DNA from: Glandiceps talaboti
Taxonomy: Eukaryota > Hemichordata > Enteropneusta > Spengelidae
Reading direction: 5' to 3'
NCBI RefSeq assembly: GCF_964340395.1
Contig: NC_135555.1
Span: 25,837,725-25,897,724 of the forward strand
Length of the DNA: 60,000 nucleotides
A program made the position numbers and the translations under genes. The notes under the pieces are model-generated. The model made no database searches. It had not been told where the DNA came from and saw only the letters and a list, made by a program, of their open reading frames with translations. Each line of letters opens with the position of its first letter. Position 1 is the first letter of the stretch. Of the stretch, positions 1 to 12,034 are shown one piece after another.

Positions 1-132
1 CTGGTAAGCAGTATGCATTTATGTTTCAATTGCTTGCATATTGAATACCCTTTGAGTTTTGCATCGATGTCACATACTTGCAACTCTTGAACTGTGCGTC
101 ATACACATTTACGTTTAACATGCTAACAACAG

Positions 133-324
133 GTTCTCATATTTTCGAGGTGGGTGTGAACTTAATAAATGGATGTTAGATGTATCAATGGAGTGTAACA
201 CTGAGTTCTCACTGGACAATATAGAAGAGCGGACATTTGGTGTCCATTGGACCGATCTCACGGAATCAAGGACCAATGAAAGTGACGATTCTGAGGTGAT
301 GAGTGATAGCCCATGGAAATACAG
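133..324 (+). CDS. PKD2-like channel gene, internal exon (TOP domain, N-terminal part)
   Basis: This is an internal coding exon of a polycystin-family (TRPP/PKD) cation channel and the first exon visible here; the true 5' end lies upstream of the window. It follows an acceptor (ctaacaacag) at 123-132 and ends at donor gtagtt at 325. It enters with one base of a split codon and ends with two bases (AG). Joined to the G at 1041 these give Arg, so the junction reads SPWKYR-TAVDQG. The translation contains CNTEFSL, ERTFGVHWTDL and SPWKYR, which match the spacing of the extracellular TOP (polycystin) domain between S1 and S2. No initiator Met or S1 helix is present. The 192-bp length and phase 2 at both ends support a real exon. 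The family call rests on the next exons, which are unmistakable. Confidence 0.8.
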
Positions 325-1040
325 GTAGTTATCCATAATCTGGTCTTTGTTCTATGGTATAATTATAGATATCACCATTATGGTTAGAATTTGATACATG
401 TAATGTTGTCAGGACAGACATCTTATAGTATTAAAAAGGAATCAATCTACTTTTTAAACAAGTGTCGCCTTTCTCATGCCACAGTTTTTGTTTGGCAGTA
501 CTTTCTCTACGGCCACCAACGGCCACCAATAAAACGGTGGTTGTACCTTAATGTTCACAACACTTTAAAAAATGTGTTGTTCCGATAACACCCAATTTCA
601 AAAACAGGAGGGTAGGTAGGGAACCTTTAATTTAATTTTATTTGTTTTGAATTTGATTTGGTTCAGGTTGTTACAATGTAAGCAGAGGTCAATAGAGATT
701 TCTCATAGATGTGTTCACACTTTCCGTATGATATGCAGACAACCATGTGTGCTACACTGTATTCTGACATATTATTGTTTAGATCAGAAGACGATAATAA
801 CATTAAATCTTACTATTTATCTCACGACTTTTCAAATTGTTTCGAATTACCTAAACAGAAGTTTAGGGTCGGCAGTGAAAAACTACGTTGGGTCCGGTTA
901 CCGGAACCAAACCATTATTTTATTTTGGTATTAGCTGTATGTTCAAGATGTTATGTCACTTTGATTGGTGCCGTTCTTAGGTTTACTTGAGTGTAATTGA
1001 TAATCGCTTATCTTATTTACTGCCATTTCTTTGTCGGCAG
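325..1040 (+). other. Intron of the PKD2-like gene
   Basis: A 716-bp GT-AG intron between the first two visible channel exons. It starts gtagtt and ends with a pyrimidine-rich tract and cggcag. Phase 2 is conserved on both sides. I see no repeat array or second gene inside it; the short open frames here are chance. Confidence 0.75.
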
Positions 1041-1570
1041 GACTGCTGTTGATCAAGGCAGCCTTCCGTTGACAAGAAAGTTTGCTACCTACTCAGGCGG
1101 TGGATACGAAGCTGTGTTGGGAACCAACTTGTACGAGGCACAACAAACGTTAGAGTATCTATTTGAAAACAAATGGGTCGACCAGTACACTAGAGTTGTC
1201 TTCGTAGAATTCACTTTATACAACACACAGGTGAACTACTTCACTCATGTACTGATGACCCTGGAATGGCCTCACGCCACTTCTATTTATCCATCCATTC
1301 AAACCTCTGTATTTCGACTGTACGATTTCGTTGGTGGTGTATTTTATGTCATCTTCCTGATTGGTTCACACAGCGTCTACGCTCTTTATCTACTCAACGA
1401 GGTTGTCATGATTTTATTTGCTGTAAAAATTTCCGGGAAGAAGTACTTGTACAATTTCTGGAATATGTATGGAATTGTTCAAACTATGATAGGTCTTACC
1501 TTGGTGGTACTGTATATAGTTAGATACATGGCTACCAAGTACTTTGTTGGCAATTATACAGACGGAGATG
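1041..1570 (+). CDS. PKD2-like channel gene, exon for TOP domain, S2 and S3
   Basis: Core polycystin exon. It starts after acceptor cggcag and ends at donor gtaagt at 1571 with one base of a split codon (phase 1). The translation carries the TOP-domain hallmark YSGGGYEAVLG, then WVDQYTRVVFVEFTLYN and a beta-rich stretch typical of PKD1/PKD2 extracellular domains. Two hydrophobic segments follow: GGVFYVIFLIGSHSVYALYL (S2) and MYGIVQTMIGLTLVVLYIV (S3). The product would be a plasma-membrane or ciliary-membrane subunit of a non-selective, Ca2+-permeable cation channel, as is known for the family. The next coding exon is 9.5 kb downstream, beyond a giant repeat-filled intron. The family call is secure. 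Placement among PKD2, PKD2L or the PKD1-like channel moiety is not, because the N-terminus is outside the window. Confidence 0.92.
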
Positions 1571-1635
1571 GTAAGTTGAGATTATTTTTGTAGAATTAAT
1601 GTAGCCGCTGTTTAATCATGCTTTATTTAAAAAAT

Positions 1636-2428
1636 TACACAACACAACACAACACAACACAACACAACGTAACGCAACGCAACGCAACGCAACGCAACGC
1701 AACGCAACCGCGGCAACACAACACAACACAACACAACACAACACAACACAACGCAATACAACACAACACAACACAACGCAATGCAACACAACACAGCACG
1801 ACACAACAACATTACGCATGACGACACAACACAACACAACACAACGCAACGCAACGCATCACAGCACAGCACGACACAACAACGCAACACAACGCAACAC
1901 AACACAACACAACACAACACAACACAACATAACACAACGCAACGCAACGCAATGCAACGCATCACAGCACAGCACGACACAACAACGCAACACAACGCAA
2001 CACAACACAACACAACACAACGCAAGACAACGCAACGCAACGCAACGCAGCAACGCAATGCAACGCAACACATTACAGCACGACACAACACGACACAACA
2101 ACACAACGCAACACAACACAACACAACACAACACAGCACTGCACGACACAACAACACTATGGAACACAACACAGCACAGCACAGCACAGCACAGCACAGC
2201 AAAACGCAACACAACACAACACAACACAACACAACACAACACAACACAGCAACACAACACCACTCAGCACAACGCAACGCAACGCAATGCAACACAAAAC
2301 ACAACACAGCGCAATGCAACACAACACAGCACAGCACCGCACGACACAGCATGACACAACACAACGCAACAACACAACACAACGCAACGCAGTGCAATGC
2401 AACACAACACAACACAACACAACACAAT
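1636..2428. repeat. Pentanucleotide array, (AACAC/AACGC)n
   Basis: About 790 bp of 5-bp repeats, mostly aacac with interspersed aacgc, aatgc and agcac variants. It lies near the start of the large PKD2-like intron. The + strand is almost free of T and poor in G, so every frame without a T is open and long false reading frames arise on both strands. It ends abruptly at the first 30-bp minisatellite unit near 2428. Confidence 0.95.
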
Positions 2429-4560
2429 GTCATATCTAGGTAGTAATTTGGTTGATTTGCCGTATCTAAGTAGTAATTTGGTTGATCTGTCGTATCTAGG
2501 TAGTAATTTGGTTGACGTGTCGTATCTAAGTAGTAATTTGGTTGACGTGTCGTATCTAGGTAATAATTTGGTTGACTTGTCATATCTAGGTAGTAATTTG
2601 GTTGACGTGTCATATCTAGGTAGTAATTTGGTTGACGTGTCATATCTAGGTAGTAATTTGGTTGACGTGTCGTATCTAGGTAGTAATTTGGTTGACGTGT
2701 CGTATCTAGGTAGTAATTTGGTTGACGTGTCGTATCTAGGTAGTAATTTGGTTGACGTGTCATATCTAGGTAGTAATTTGGTTGACGTGTCGTATCTAGG
2801 TAGTAATTTGGTTGACGTGTCATATCTAGGTAGTAATTTGGTTGACGTGTCATATCTAGGTAGTAATTTGGTTGACGTGTCGTATCTAGGTAGTAATTTG
2901 GTTGACGTGTCGTATCTAGGTAGTAATTTGGTTGATCTGTCGTATCTAGGTAGTAATTTGGTTGACGTGTCGTATCTAGGTAGTAATTTGGTTGACTTGT
3001 CATATCTAGGTAGTAATTTGGTTGACGTGTCGTATCTAGGTAGTAATTTGGTTGATCTGTCGTATCTAAGTAGTAATTTGGTTGACGTGTCGTATCTAGG
3101 TAGTAATTTGGTTGACTTGTCATATCTAAGTAGTAATTTGGTTGACGTGTCATATCTAGGTAGTAATTTGGTTGACGTGTCGTATCTAGGTAGTAATTTG
3201 GTTGACGTGTCGTATCTAAGTAGTAATTTGGTTGATCTGTCGTATCTAGGTAGTAATTTGGTTGACGTGTCGTATCTAGGTAGTAATTTGGTTGACGTGT
3301 CGTATCTAGGTAGTAATTTGGTTGACGTGTCGTATCTAAGTAGTAATTTGGTTGATTTGTCGTATCTAGGTAGTAATTTGGTTGATTTGTCGTATCTAGG
3401 TAGTAATTTGGTTGACGTGTCGTATCTAAGTAGTAATTTGGTTGATTTGTCGTATCTAGGTAGTAATTTGGTTGATTTGTCGTATCTAAGTAGTAATTTG
3501 GTTGACGTGTCGTATCTAGGTAGTAATCTGGTTGATTTGTCGTATCTAAGTAGTAATTTGGTTGATTTGTCGTATCTAGGTAGTAATTTGGTTGATTTGT
3601 CGTATCTAAGTAGTAATTTGGTTGACGTGTCGTATCTAGGTAGTAATCTGGTTGATTTGTCGTATCTAGGTAGTAATTTGGTTGACGTGTCGTATCTAGG
3701 TAGTAATCTGGTTGATTTGTCGTATCTAAGTAGTAATTTGGTTGATTTGTCGTATCTAGGTAGTAATTTGGTTGACGTGTCGTATCTAGGTAGTAATTTG
3801 GTTGACGTGTCGTATCTAAGTAGTAATTTGGTTGATTTGTCGTATCTAGGTAGTAATTAGGTTGATTTGTCGTATCTAAGTAGTAATTTGGTTGACGTGT
3901 CGTATCTAGGTAGTAATCTGGTTGATTTGTCGTATCTAGGTAGTAATTTGGTTGACGTGTCATATCTAGGTAGTAATTTGGTTGACGTGTCGTATCTAGG
4001 TAGTAATTTGGTTGACGTGTCGTATCTAGGTAGTAATTTGGTTGACGTGTCGTATCTAGGTAGTAATTTGGTTGACGTGTCGTATCTAGGTAGTAATTTG
4101 GTTGACGTGTCGTATCTAGGTAGTAATTTGGTTGACGTGTCGTATCTAGGTAGTAATTTGGTTGACGTGTCGTATCTAGGTAGTAATTTGGTTGATCTGT
4201 CATATCTAGGTAGTAATTTGGTTGACGTGTCGTATCTAGGTAGTAATTTGGTTGACGTGTCGTATCTAGGTAGTAATTTGGTTGACTTGTTGTATCTAGG
4301 TAGTAATTTGGTTGATTTGTCGTATCTAGGTAGTAATTTGATTGATGTATCGTATCTAGGTAGTAATTTGGTTGACGTGTCGTATCTAGGTAGTAAATTG
4401 ATTGATGTATCGTATCTAGGTAGTAATTTGGTTGATGTGTCGTATCTAGGTAGTAAATTGGTTGACGTGTCGTATCTAAGTAGTAATTTGGTTGATGTGT
4501 CGTATCTAAGTAGTAATTTGATGGCTGTGTCGTGCCGGAGAAGTAATTTGGTAGTCATCT
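2428..4560. repeat. 30-bp minisatellite, domain A (about 71 units)
   Basis: Near-perfect 30-bp units containing gtagtaatttggttgacgtg followed by tcgtatctag. Variation is confined to a few positions (gacgtg/gatttg/gatctg, cgtat/catat, taggt/taagt). Because 30 is divisible by three and the unit lacks in-frame stops, both strands stay open for hundreds of codons, for example an 858-codon frame on the minus strand. The units become degenerate from 4320 to 4620, where the array changes into domain B. It lies wholly within the intron between exons 1041-1570 and 11099-11653. Confidence 0.96.
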
Positions 4561-6480
4561 GATGGGTGTGTCATATCGAGGTAGTAATTTGCTATGTTGA
4601 GGTAGTAGTTGGGTGTGTTGAGTCGAGGTAGCAATTGATGGGTGTGTGGAGTCGAGGTAGTAATTTGATGGGTGTGTTGAGTCGAGGTAGTAATTTGATG
4701 GGTGTATCGAGTCGAGGTAGTAATTTGATGGATGTGTCGAGTTAAGGTAGTAATTTGATGGGTGTGTGGAGTCGAGGTAGTAATTTGATGGGTGTGTCGA
4801 GTCGAGGTAGCAATTGATGGGTGTGTTGATTCGAGGTAGTAGTTTGATGGGTGTGTTGAGTCGAGGTAGCAATTGATGGGTGTGTGGAGTCGAGGTAGTA
4901 ATTTGATGGATGTGTCGAGTTAAGGTAGTAATTTGATGGGTGTGTGGAGTCGAGGTAGTAATTTGATGGGTGTGTCGAGTCGAGGTAGCAATTGATGGGT
5001 GTGTTGATTCGAGGTAGTAGTTTGATGGGTGTGTTGAGTCGAGGTAGCAATTGATGGGTGTGTGGAGTCGAGGTAGTAATTTGATGGGTGTGTGGAGTCG
5101 AGGTAGTAATTTGATGCGTGTGTGGAGTCGAGGTAGCAATTGATGGGTGTTGGGAGTCGAGGTAGCAATTGATGGGTGTGTGGAGTCGAGGTAGTAATTT
5201 GATGGGTGTGTCGAGTCGAGGTAGCAATTGATGGGTGTGTTGATTCGAGGTAGTAGTTTGAAGGGTGTGTTGAGTCGAGGTAGCAATTGATGGGTGTGTG
5301 GAGTCGAGGTAGTAATTTGATGGGTGTGCGGAGTCGAGGTAGTAATTTGATGCGTGTGTGGAGTCGAGGTAGCAATTGATGGGTGTTGGGAGTCGAGGTA
5401 GCAATTGATGGGTGTGTGGAGTCGAGGTAGTAATTTGATGGGTGTGTGGAGTCGAGGTAGCAATTGATGGGTGTGTGGAGTCGAGGTAGCAACTGATCGA
5501 TGTGTTGAGTCGAGGTAGTAATTTGATGGGTGTGTGGATTCGAGGTAGTAATTTGATGGGTGTGTCGAGTCGAGGTAGTAATTTGATGGGTGTGTTGAGT
5601 CGAGGTAGTAATTTGATGCGTGTGTGGAGTCGAGGTAGCAATTGATGGGTGTTGGGAGTCGAGGTAGCAATTGATGGGTGTGTGGAGTCGAGGTAGTAAT
5701 TTGATGGGTGTGTGGAGTCGAGGTAGCAATTGATGGGTGTGTGGAGTCGAGGTAGCAACTGATCGATGTGTTGAGTCGAGGTAGTAATTTGATGGGTGTG
5801 TGGATTCGAGGTAGTAATTTGATGGGTGTGTCGAGTCGAGGTAGTAATTTGATGGGTGTGTTGAGTTGAGGTAGGAATTGATGGGTGTGTGGAGTCGAGG
5901 TAGCAATTGATGGGTGTGTGGAGTCGAGGTAGTAATTGATGGGTGTGTGGAGTCGAGGTAGCAATTGATGGGTGTGTGGAGTCGAGGTAGTAATTTTATG
6001 GGTGTGTTGAGTCGAGGTAGCAATTGATGGGTGTGTTGAGTCGAGGTAGCAATTGATGGGTGTGTGGAGTCGAGGTAGTAATTTGATGGGTGTTTTGAGT
6101 CGAGGTAGTAATTTGATGGGTGTGTTGATTCGAGGTAGTAATTTGATGGGTGTGTCGAGTCAAGGTAGTAATTTGATGGGTGTGTCGAGTCGAGGTAGTA
6201 ATTTGATGGGTGTGTGGAGTCGCGGTAGCAATTGATGGGTGTGTTGAGTCGAGGTAGCAACTGATTGGTGTGTGGAGTCGAGGTAGTAATTTGATGGGTG
6301 TTTTGAGTCGAGGTAGTAATTTGATGGGTGTGTCGAGTCAAGGTAGTAATTTGATGGGTGTGTCGAGTCGAGGTAGTAATTTGATGGGTGTGTGGAGTCG
6401 AGGTAGTAATTTGATGGGTGTGTCGAGTCAAGGTAGTAATTTGAGGCTAAGGTATGTTGTGTATCTGTAATAATGTGATG
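4560..6480. repeat. 29/30-bp minisatellite, domain B (about 65 units)
   Basis: Related to domain A through the core gtagtaattt, followed by gatgggtgtgtggagtcgag. Two unit lengths alternate: 30 bp with gtagtaatttg and 29 bp with gtagcaattg. They shift the reading frame relative to one another. Multi-unit blocks recur: the variant gatgcgtgtg appears at 5113, 5349 and 5615, and gatggatgtgtcgagttaag appears near 4729 and 4906. This shows higher-order duplication within the domain. Confidence 0.94.
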
Positions 6481-6559
6481 GGTGTGTGGTGTCGAGTAAT
6501 GATGGGGGGAGTGTCGTGTCAAGGTAGTATTTTGATGGATGTGTAGTAATTTGATGGGT

Positions 6560-9500
6560 GTGTTGTGTCTAGGTACTAATTAATTTGATGGGTGTGTTGT
6601 GTCTATGTACTAATTTGATGGGTGTTTTGTGTCTATGTACTAATTTGATTGGTGTTTTGTGTCTAGGTACTAATTTGATGGGTGTGTTGTGTCTAGGTAC
6701 TAAGTTGATGGGTGTGTTGTGTCAATGTACTAATTTGATGGGTGTGTTGTGTCAATGTTCTAATTTGATTGGTGTTTTGTGTCTAGGTACTAATTTGATG
6801 GGTGTGTTGTGTCTATGTACTAATTTGATGGGTGTGTTGTGTCTATGTACTAATTTGATGGGTGTGTTGTGTCTATGTACTAATTTGATTGGTGTGTTGT
6901 GTCAATGTACTACTTTGATGGATGTGTTGTGTCTATGTACTAATTTGATGGGTGTTTTGTGTCTAGGTACTAAGTTGATTGGTGTGTTGTGTCTATGTAC
7001 TAATTTGATGGATGTGTTGTGTCTATGTACTAATTTGATTGGTGTGTTGTGTCTATGTACTAATTTGATGGATGTGTTGTGTCTATGTACTAATTTGATT
7101 GGTGTGTTGTGTCTATGTACTAATTTGATGGGTGAGTTGTGTCTATATACTAATTTGATGGGTGAGTTGTGTCTATATACTAATTTGATGGGTGAGTTGT
7201 GTCTATGTACTAATTTGATGGGTGAGTTGTGTCTATATACTAATTTGATGGGTGAGTTGTGTCTATATACTAATTTGATGGGTGAGTTGTGTCTATATAC
7301 TAATTTGATGGGTGAGTTGTGTCTATATACTAATTTGATGGGTGAGTTGTGTCTATGTACTAATTTGATTGGTGTGTTGTGTCTATATACTAATTTGATG
7401 GGTGAGTTGTGTCTATATACTAATTTGATGGGTGTGTTGTGTCTATATACTAATTTGATGGGTGAGTTGTGTCTATATACTATTTTGATTGGTGTGTTGT
7501 GTCTATGTACTAATTTGATGGGTGAGTTGTGTCTATATACTAATTTGATGGGTGAGTTGTGTCTATATACTAATTTGATTGGTGTGTTGTGTCTATGTAC
7601 TAATTTGATGGGTGAGTTGTGTCTATGTACTAATTTGATTGGTGTGTTGTGTCTATGTACTAATTTGATTGGTGTGTTGTGTCTATGTACTAATTTGATG
7701 GGTGAGTTGTGTCTATGTACTAATTTGATTGGTGTGTTGTGTCTATGTACTAATTTGATGGGTGTGTTGTGTCTATGTACTAATTTGATTGGTGTGTTGT
7801 GTCTATGTACTAATTTGATGGGTGTGTTGTGTCTATGTACTAATTTGATTGGTGTGTTGTGTCTATATTCTAATTTGATGGGTGTGTTGTGTCTATATAC
7901 TAATTTGATGGGTGAGTTGTGTCTATGTACTAATTTGATGGGTGAGTTGTGTCTGTATTAATTTAATGGGTGTGTTGTGTCTATGTACTAATTTAATGGG
8001 TGAGTTGTGTCTATATACTAATTTGATGGGTGAGTTGTGTCTGTATTAATTTAATGGGTGAGTTGTGTCTATATACTATTTTGATGGGTGTGTTGTGTCA
8101 ATATACTAATTTGATTGGTGAGTTGTGTCTATATACTAATTTGATGGGTGTGTTGTGTCTATATACTAATTTGATGGGTGAGTTGTGTCTATATACTATT
8201 TTGATGGGTGAGTTGTGTCTATATACTAATTTGATGGGTGTGTTGTGTCAATATACTAATTTGATGGGTGTGTTGTGTCTATATTCTAATTTGATGGGTG
8301 TGTTGTGTCTATATACTAATTTGATGGGTGAGTTGTGTCTATGTACTAATTTGATGGGTGAGTTGTGTCTGTATTAATTTAATGGGTGTGTTGTGTCTAT
8401 ATACTAATTTGATGGGTGTGTTGTGTCTATATACTAATTTGATGGGTGAGTTGTGTCTATATACTATTTTGATGGGTGAGTTGTGTCTATATACTATTTT
8501 GATGGGTGAGTTGTGTCTATATACTATTTTGATGGGTGTGTTGTGTCTATATACTATTTTGATGGGTGTGTTGTGTCTATGTACTAATTTGATGGGTGAG
8601 TTGTGTCTATATACTATTTTGATGGGTGTGTTGTGTCTATGTACTAATTTGATGGGTGTGTTGTGTCTATATACTATTTTGATGGGTGAGTTGTGTCTAT
8701 GTACTAATTTGATGGGTGAGTTGTGTCTATATACTATTTTGATGGGTGAGTTGTGTCTATATACTAATTTGATGGGTGAGTTGTGTCTGTATTAATTTGA
8801 TGGGTGAGTTGTGTCTATATACTATTTTGATGGGTGAGTTGTGTCTATGTACTAATTTGATGGGTGTGTTGTGTCTATATACTAATTTGATGGGTGAGTT
8901 GTGTCTATGTACTAATTTGATGGGTGTGTTGTGTCTATATACTAATTTGATGGGTGTTTTGTGTCTATGTACTAATTTGATGGGTGAGTTGTGTCTGTGT
9001 ACTAATTTGATGGGTGAGTTGTGTCTATGTACTAATTTGATGGATGTGTTGTGTCTATGTACTAATTTGATGGGTGAGTTGTGTCTATATACTAATTTGA
9101 TGGGTGAGTTGTGTCTATGTATTAATTTAATGGGTGAGTTGTGTCTATATACTAATTTAATGGGTGAGTTGTGTCTATGTACTAATTTGATTGGTGTGTT
9201 GTGTCTATATACTAATTTGATGGGTGAGTTGTGTCTATGTACTAATTTGATTGGTGTGTTGTGTCTATGTACTATTTTGATGGGTGAGTTGTGTCTATAT
9301 ACTAATTTGATGGGTGAGTTGTGTCTATATACTAATTTGATTGGTGTGTTGTGTCTATATACTAATTTGATGGGTGAGTTGTGTCTATATACTAATTTGA
9401 TTGGTGTGTTGTGTCTATATACTAATTTGATGGGTGAGTTGTGTCTGTATTAATTTAATGGGTGAGTTGTGTCTATATACTATTTTGATGGGTGTGTTGT

Positions 9501-10615
9501 GTCTATATACTATTTTGATGGGTGAGTTGTGTCTATATACTAATTTGATGGGTGAGTTGTGTCTATGTACTAATTTGATTGGTGTGTTGTGTCTATATAC
9601 TAATTTAATGGGTGAGTTGTGTCTGTATTAATTTGATGGGTGAGTTGTGTCTATGTACTAATTTGATGGGTGTGTTGTGTCTATGTACTAATTTAATGGG
9701 TGAGTTGTGTCTATGTACTAATTTGATGGGTGAGTTGTGTCTATGTACTAATTTGATGGGTGAGTTGTGTCTAGGTACTAATTTGATGGGTGAGTTGTGT
9801 CTATATACTAATTTAATGGGTGAGTTGTGTCTATGTACTAATTTGATGGGTGAGTTGTGTCTATGTACTAATTTGATGGGTGAGTTGTGTCTAGGTACTA
9901 ATTTGATGGGTGAGTTGTGTCTATATACTATTTTGATGGGTGAGTTGTGTCTATGTACTAATTTGATGGGTGAGTTGTGTCTGTATTAATTTAATGGGTG
10001 AGTTGTGTCTATATACTAATTTGATGGGTGAGTTGTGTCTATGTACTAATTTGATGGGTGTGTTGTGTCTATATACTAATTTGATGGGTGAGTTGTGTCT
10101 ATGTACTAATTTGATGGGTGTGTTGTGTCTATATACTAATTTGATGGGTGAGTTGTGTCTATATACTAATTTGATGGGTGTGTTGTGTCTATATACTAAT
10201 TTGATGGGTGAGTTGTGTCTATATACTAATTTGATTGGTGTGTTGTGTCTATATACTAATTTGATGGGTGAGTTGTGTCTATATACTAATTTGATGGGTG
10301 AGTTGTGTCAATATACTAATTTGATGGGTGAGTTGTGTCTATATACTATTTTGATTGGTGTGTTGTGTCTATATTAATTTAATGGGTGAGTTGTGTCTAT
10401 ATATTAATTTAATGGGTGAGTTGTGTCTGTATTAATTTAATGGGTGTGTTGTGTCTATATACTAATTTAATGGGTGAGTTGTGTCTATATACTAATTTGA
10501 TGGGTGAGTTGTGTCTATATACTATTTTGATTGGTGTGTTGTGTCTGTATTAATTTAATGGGTGAGTTGTGTCTATATTAATTTAATGGGTGTGTTGTGT
10601 CTATATACTAATTTG
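6560..10615. repeat. 30-bp minisatellite, domain C (about 135 units)
   Basis: Units contain tactaatttgatgggtgtg or the same with ggtgag, then ttgtgtctatg or ttgtgtctata. The region up to about 7100 is dominated by the gtgtg/tctatg form and the rest by the gtgag/tctata form. Shortened units reading ctgtattaatttaatggg recur (near 7951, 8041, 8369, 8789, 9447, 9625, 9983 and beyond). Each breaks the open frame and marks higher-order repeats. This is intronic satellite, not a coding region. Confidence 0.95.
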
Positions 10616-10790
10616 ATGGGATGTGTCGTGTCGAGGTAGTGATGGGATGTGTCGTGTCGAGGTAGTGATGGGGGGGGTGTCGTGTCGAGGTAGTCATGGG
10701 GTGTGTCGTGTCGAGGTAGTCATGGGATGTGTCGTGTCGAGGTAGTCATGGGATGTGTCGTGTCGAGGTAGTATTTTGATGGAAGTATAG
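10616..10790. repeat. 26-bp minisatellite, domain D (about 6 units)
   Basis: Short block of 26-bp units, gatgggatgtgtcgtgtcga followed by ggtagt. They look like domain B/C units that lost four bases of the taattt segment. The block closes the composite array. Confidence 0.85.
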
Positions 10791-10811
10791 TCATTTGATG
10801 GGTGTGTTGTG

Positions 10812-10908
10812 TCATTCATTCATTCATACATACATACATACATACATTCATAATACATAATACATACATACATACATACATACATACATACATACATACA
10901 TACATACA
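10812..10908. repeat. Tetranucleotide microsatellite (ATTC then ATAC)n
   Basis: A short run of attc repeats passes into catacatacat repeats, with one interruption (taatacataatac). It directly abuts the right end of the minisatellite complex. Confidence 0.95.
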
Positions 10909-11098
10909 CGAATAGTTTATTTAAACGAATCAACTATTAAGTTGGGAAGTGGGTACTATCAGTAATATGTGGTCATTTTTTTTTAGAAATTATTTAAACA
11001 TGCAATTTGGAAACTTGTATATCATTAATTTACCTCCATAAAACGATGACTGATTAATAAACTCTGTTTAAACCATTATTGATATTTTTATCTTACAG

Positions 11099-11653
11099 GG
11101 AGAGAGTTTGTCAGTTTTCACTACTTGGTTTGGTTAAACGAACTGTATACATTATTCATCGGTATTGGCTGCTTTCTAGCCATCATCAAATGTCTACATT
11201 TTCTACGCTTTAACAGACGGTTTGGAATGTTTGGAGCTACCATACGATATGCAGCTAGAGATCTCATCCCTTTCTTTATTCTATTCATGCTTATTTTGGC
11301 GGACTTTGCTACGTTTGGTTATCTCGTTTTTGGTGATTTGCTGTCTGACTTTGAATCTTTCATCGTGGCGATAGAGACACTTTTGCTAACTGTAATCGGA
11401 AAGTTCCCTTTAGGAAATTTGGAAGAACATGACACTCTTCTTGGACCTTTGTACTTTGCAACTTTCTCTGTCACGTGCTTCTTTATCTTACTGAATATGC
11501 TGATTGGTATCATCAATGATGCGTATGCAACGGTGAAACAAGACGTCTCTCTACAGACCAACGACTATGAGATAGTTGACTTTATGATGCAGCAACTACG
11601 CCAATACAAACACAAGCTCGTGAAGAAAGTTTTGAAGAAACTGAAACTTAATG
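11099..11653 (+). CDS. PKD2-like channel gene, exon for S4, S5, pore and S6
   Basis: The exon starts after tatcttacag and ends at donor gtaaac at 11654, phase 1 on both sides, so it joins directly to the exon ending at 1570. It encodes S4 (WLNELYTLFIGIGCFLAIIK), the FLRFNRRFGMFG linker, S5 (PFFILFMLILADFATFGYLV), a pore loop with TLLLTVIGKFPLG, and S6 (CFFILLNMLIGIINDAYATV). These match the PKD channel domain in order and spacing. A basic segment follows S6 (KHKLVKKVLKKLK). The pore reads VIGKF where PKD2 has an LGD-type filter, so ion selectivity may differ. That is an inference from motif comparison only. Confidence 0.94.
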
Positions 11654-11940
11654 GTAAACAATTCGAGATAAGATTTTTGATAGTCTGTTAAATACATCAG
11701 ACATTGTTTTGTTTACTATTACATGTTATTGAGCCTGTTCACATCTAATACGTACATTCAAAATTTTATGAATGGGATGTCAACGTATTTTTAAACTTGG
11801 TAGATACACTGACAGAGAAAATAAAATGACAAGCATGTTGAAGTTGTAAAATCAGTAATGACACACGGACATATGTAACAATCCTGTCAAACAAAACACC
11901 AAAGAAATGTCATCACCTGACACATGTGACACATGACATG

Positions 11941-11942
<2 letters not shown>

Positions 11943-11977
<35 letters not shown>

Positions 11978-11980
11978 GCA

Positions 11981-12034
<54 letters not shown>
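11943..12034. repeat. Compound microsatellite (CA)n(CACG)n(CA)n(TA)n
   Basis: Dinucleotide CA, then cgcacgca repeats, CA again, and a short TA run. Confidence 0.95.

Noticed and set aside
1627-4203. 858-codon minus-strand frame with QPNYYLDTT repeats
   Set aside because: It is a translation of the 30-bp minisatellite followed by the pentamer array. It has no non-repetitive segment, and the other strand and other arrays show equally long frames.
2428-4560. CRISPR-like array
   Set aside because: Units are contiguous, with no unique spacers between them, and the context is eukaryotic.
6585-10377. Series of + strand frames with LMGVLCLCTN / LMGELCLYTN repeats
   Set aside because: Translation of minisatellite domain C. 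The frames break only at shortened units, with no gene-like start, signal or codon bias.
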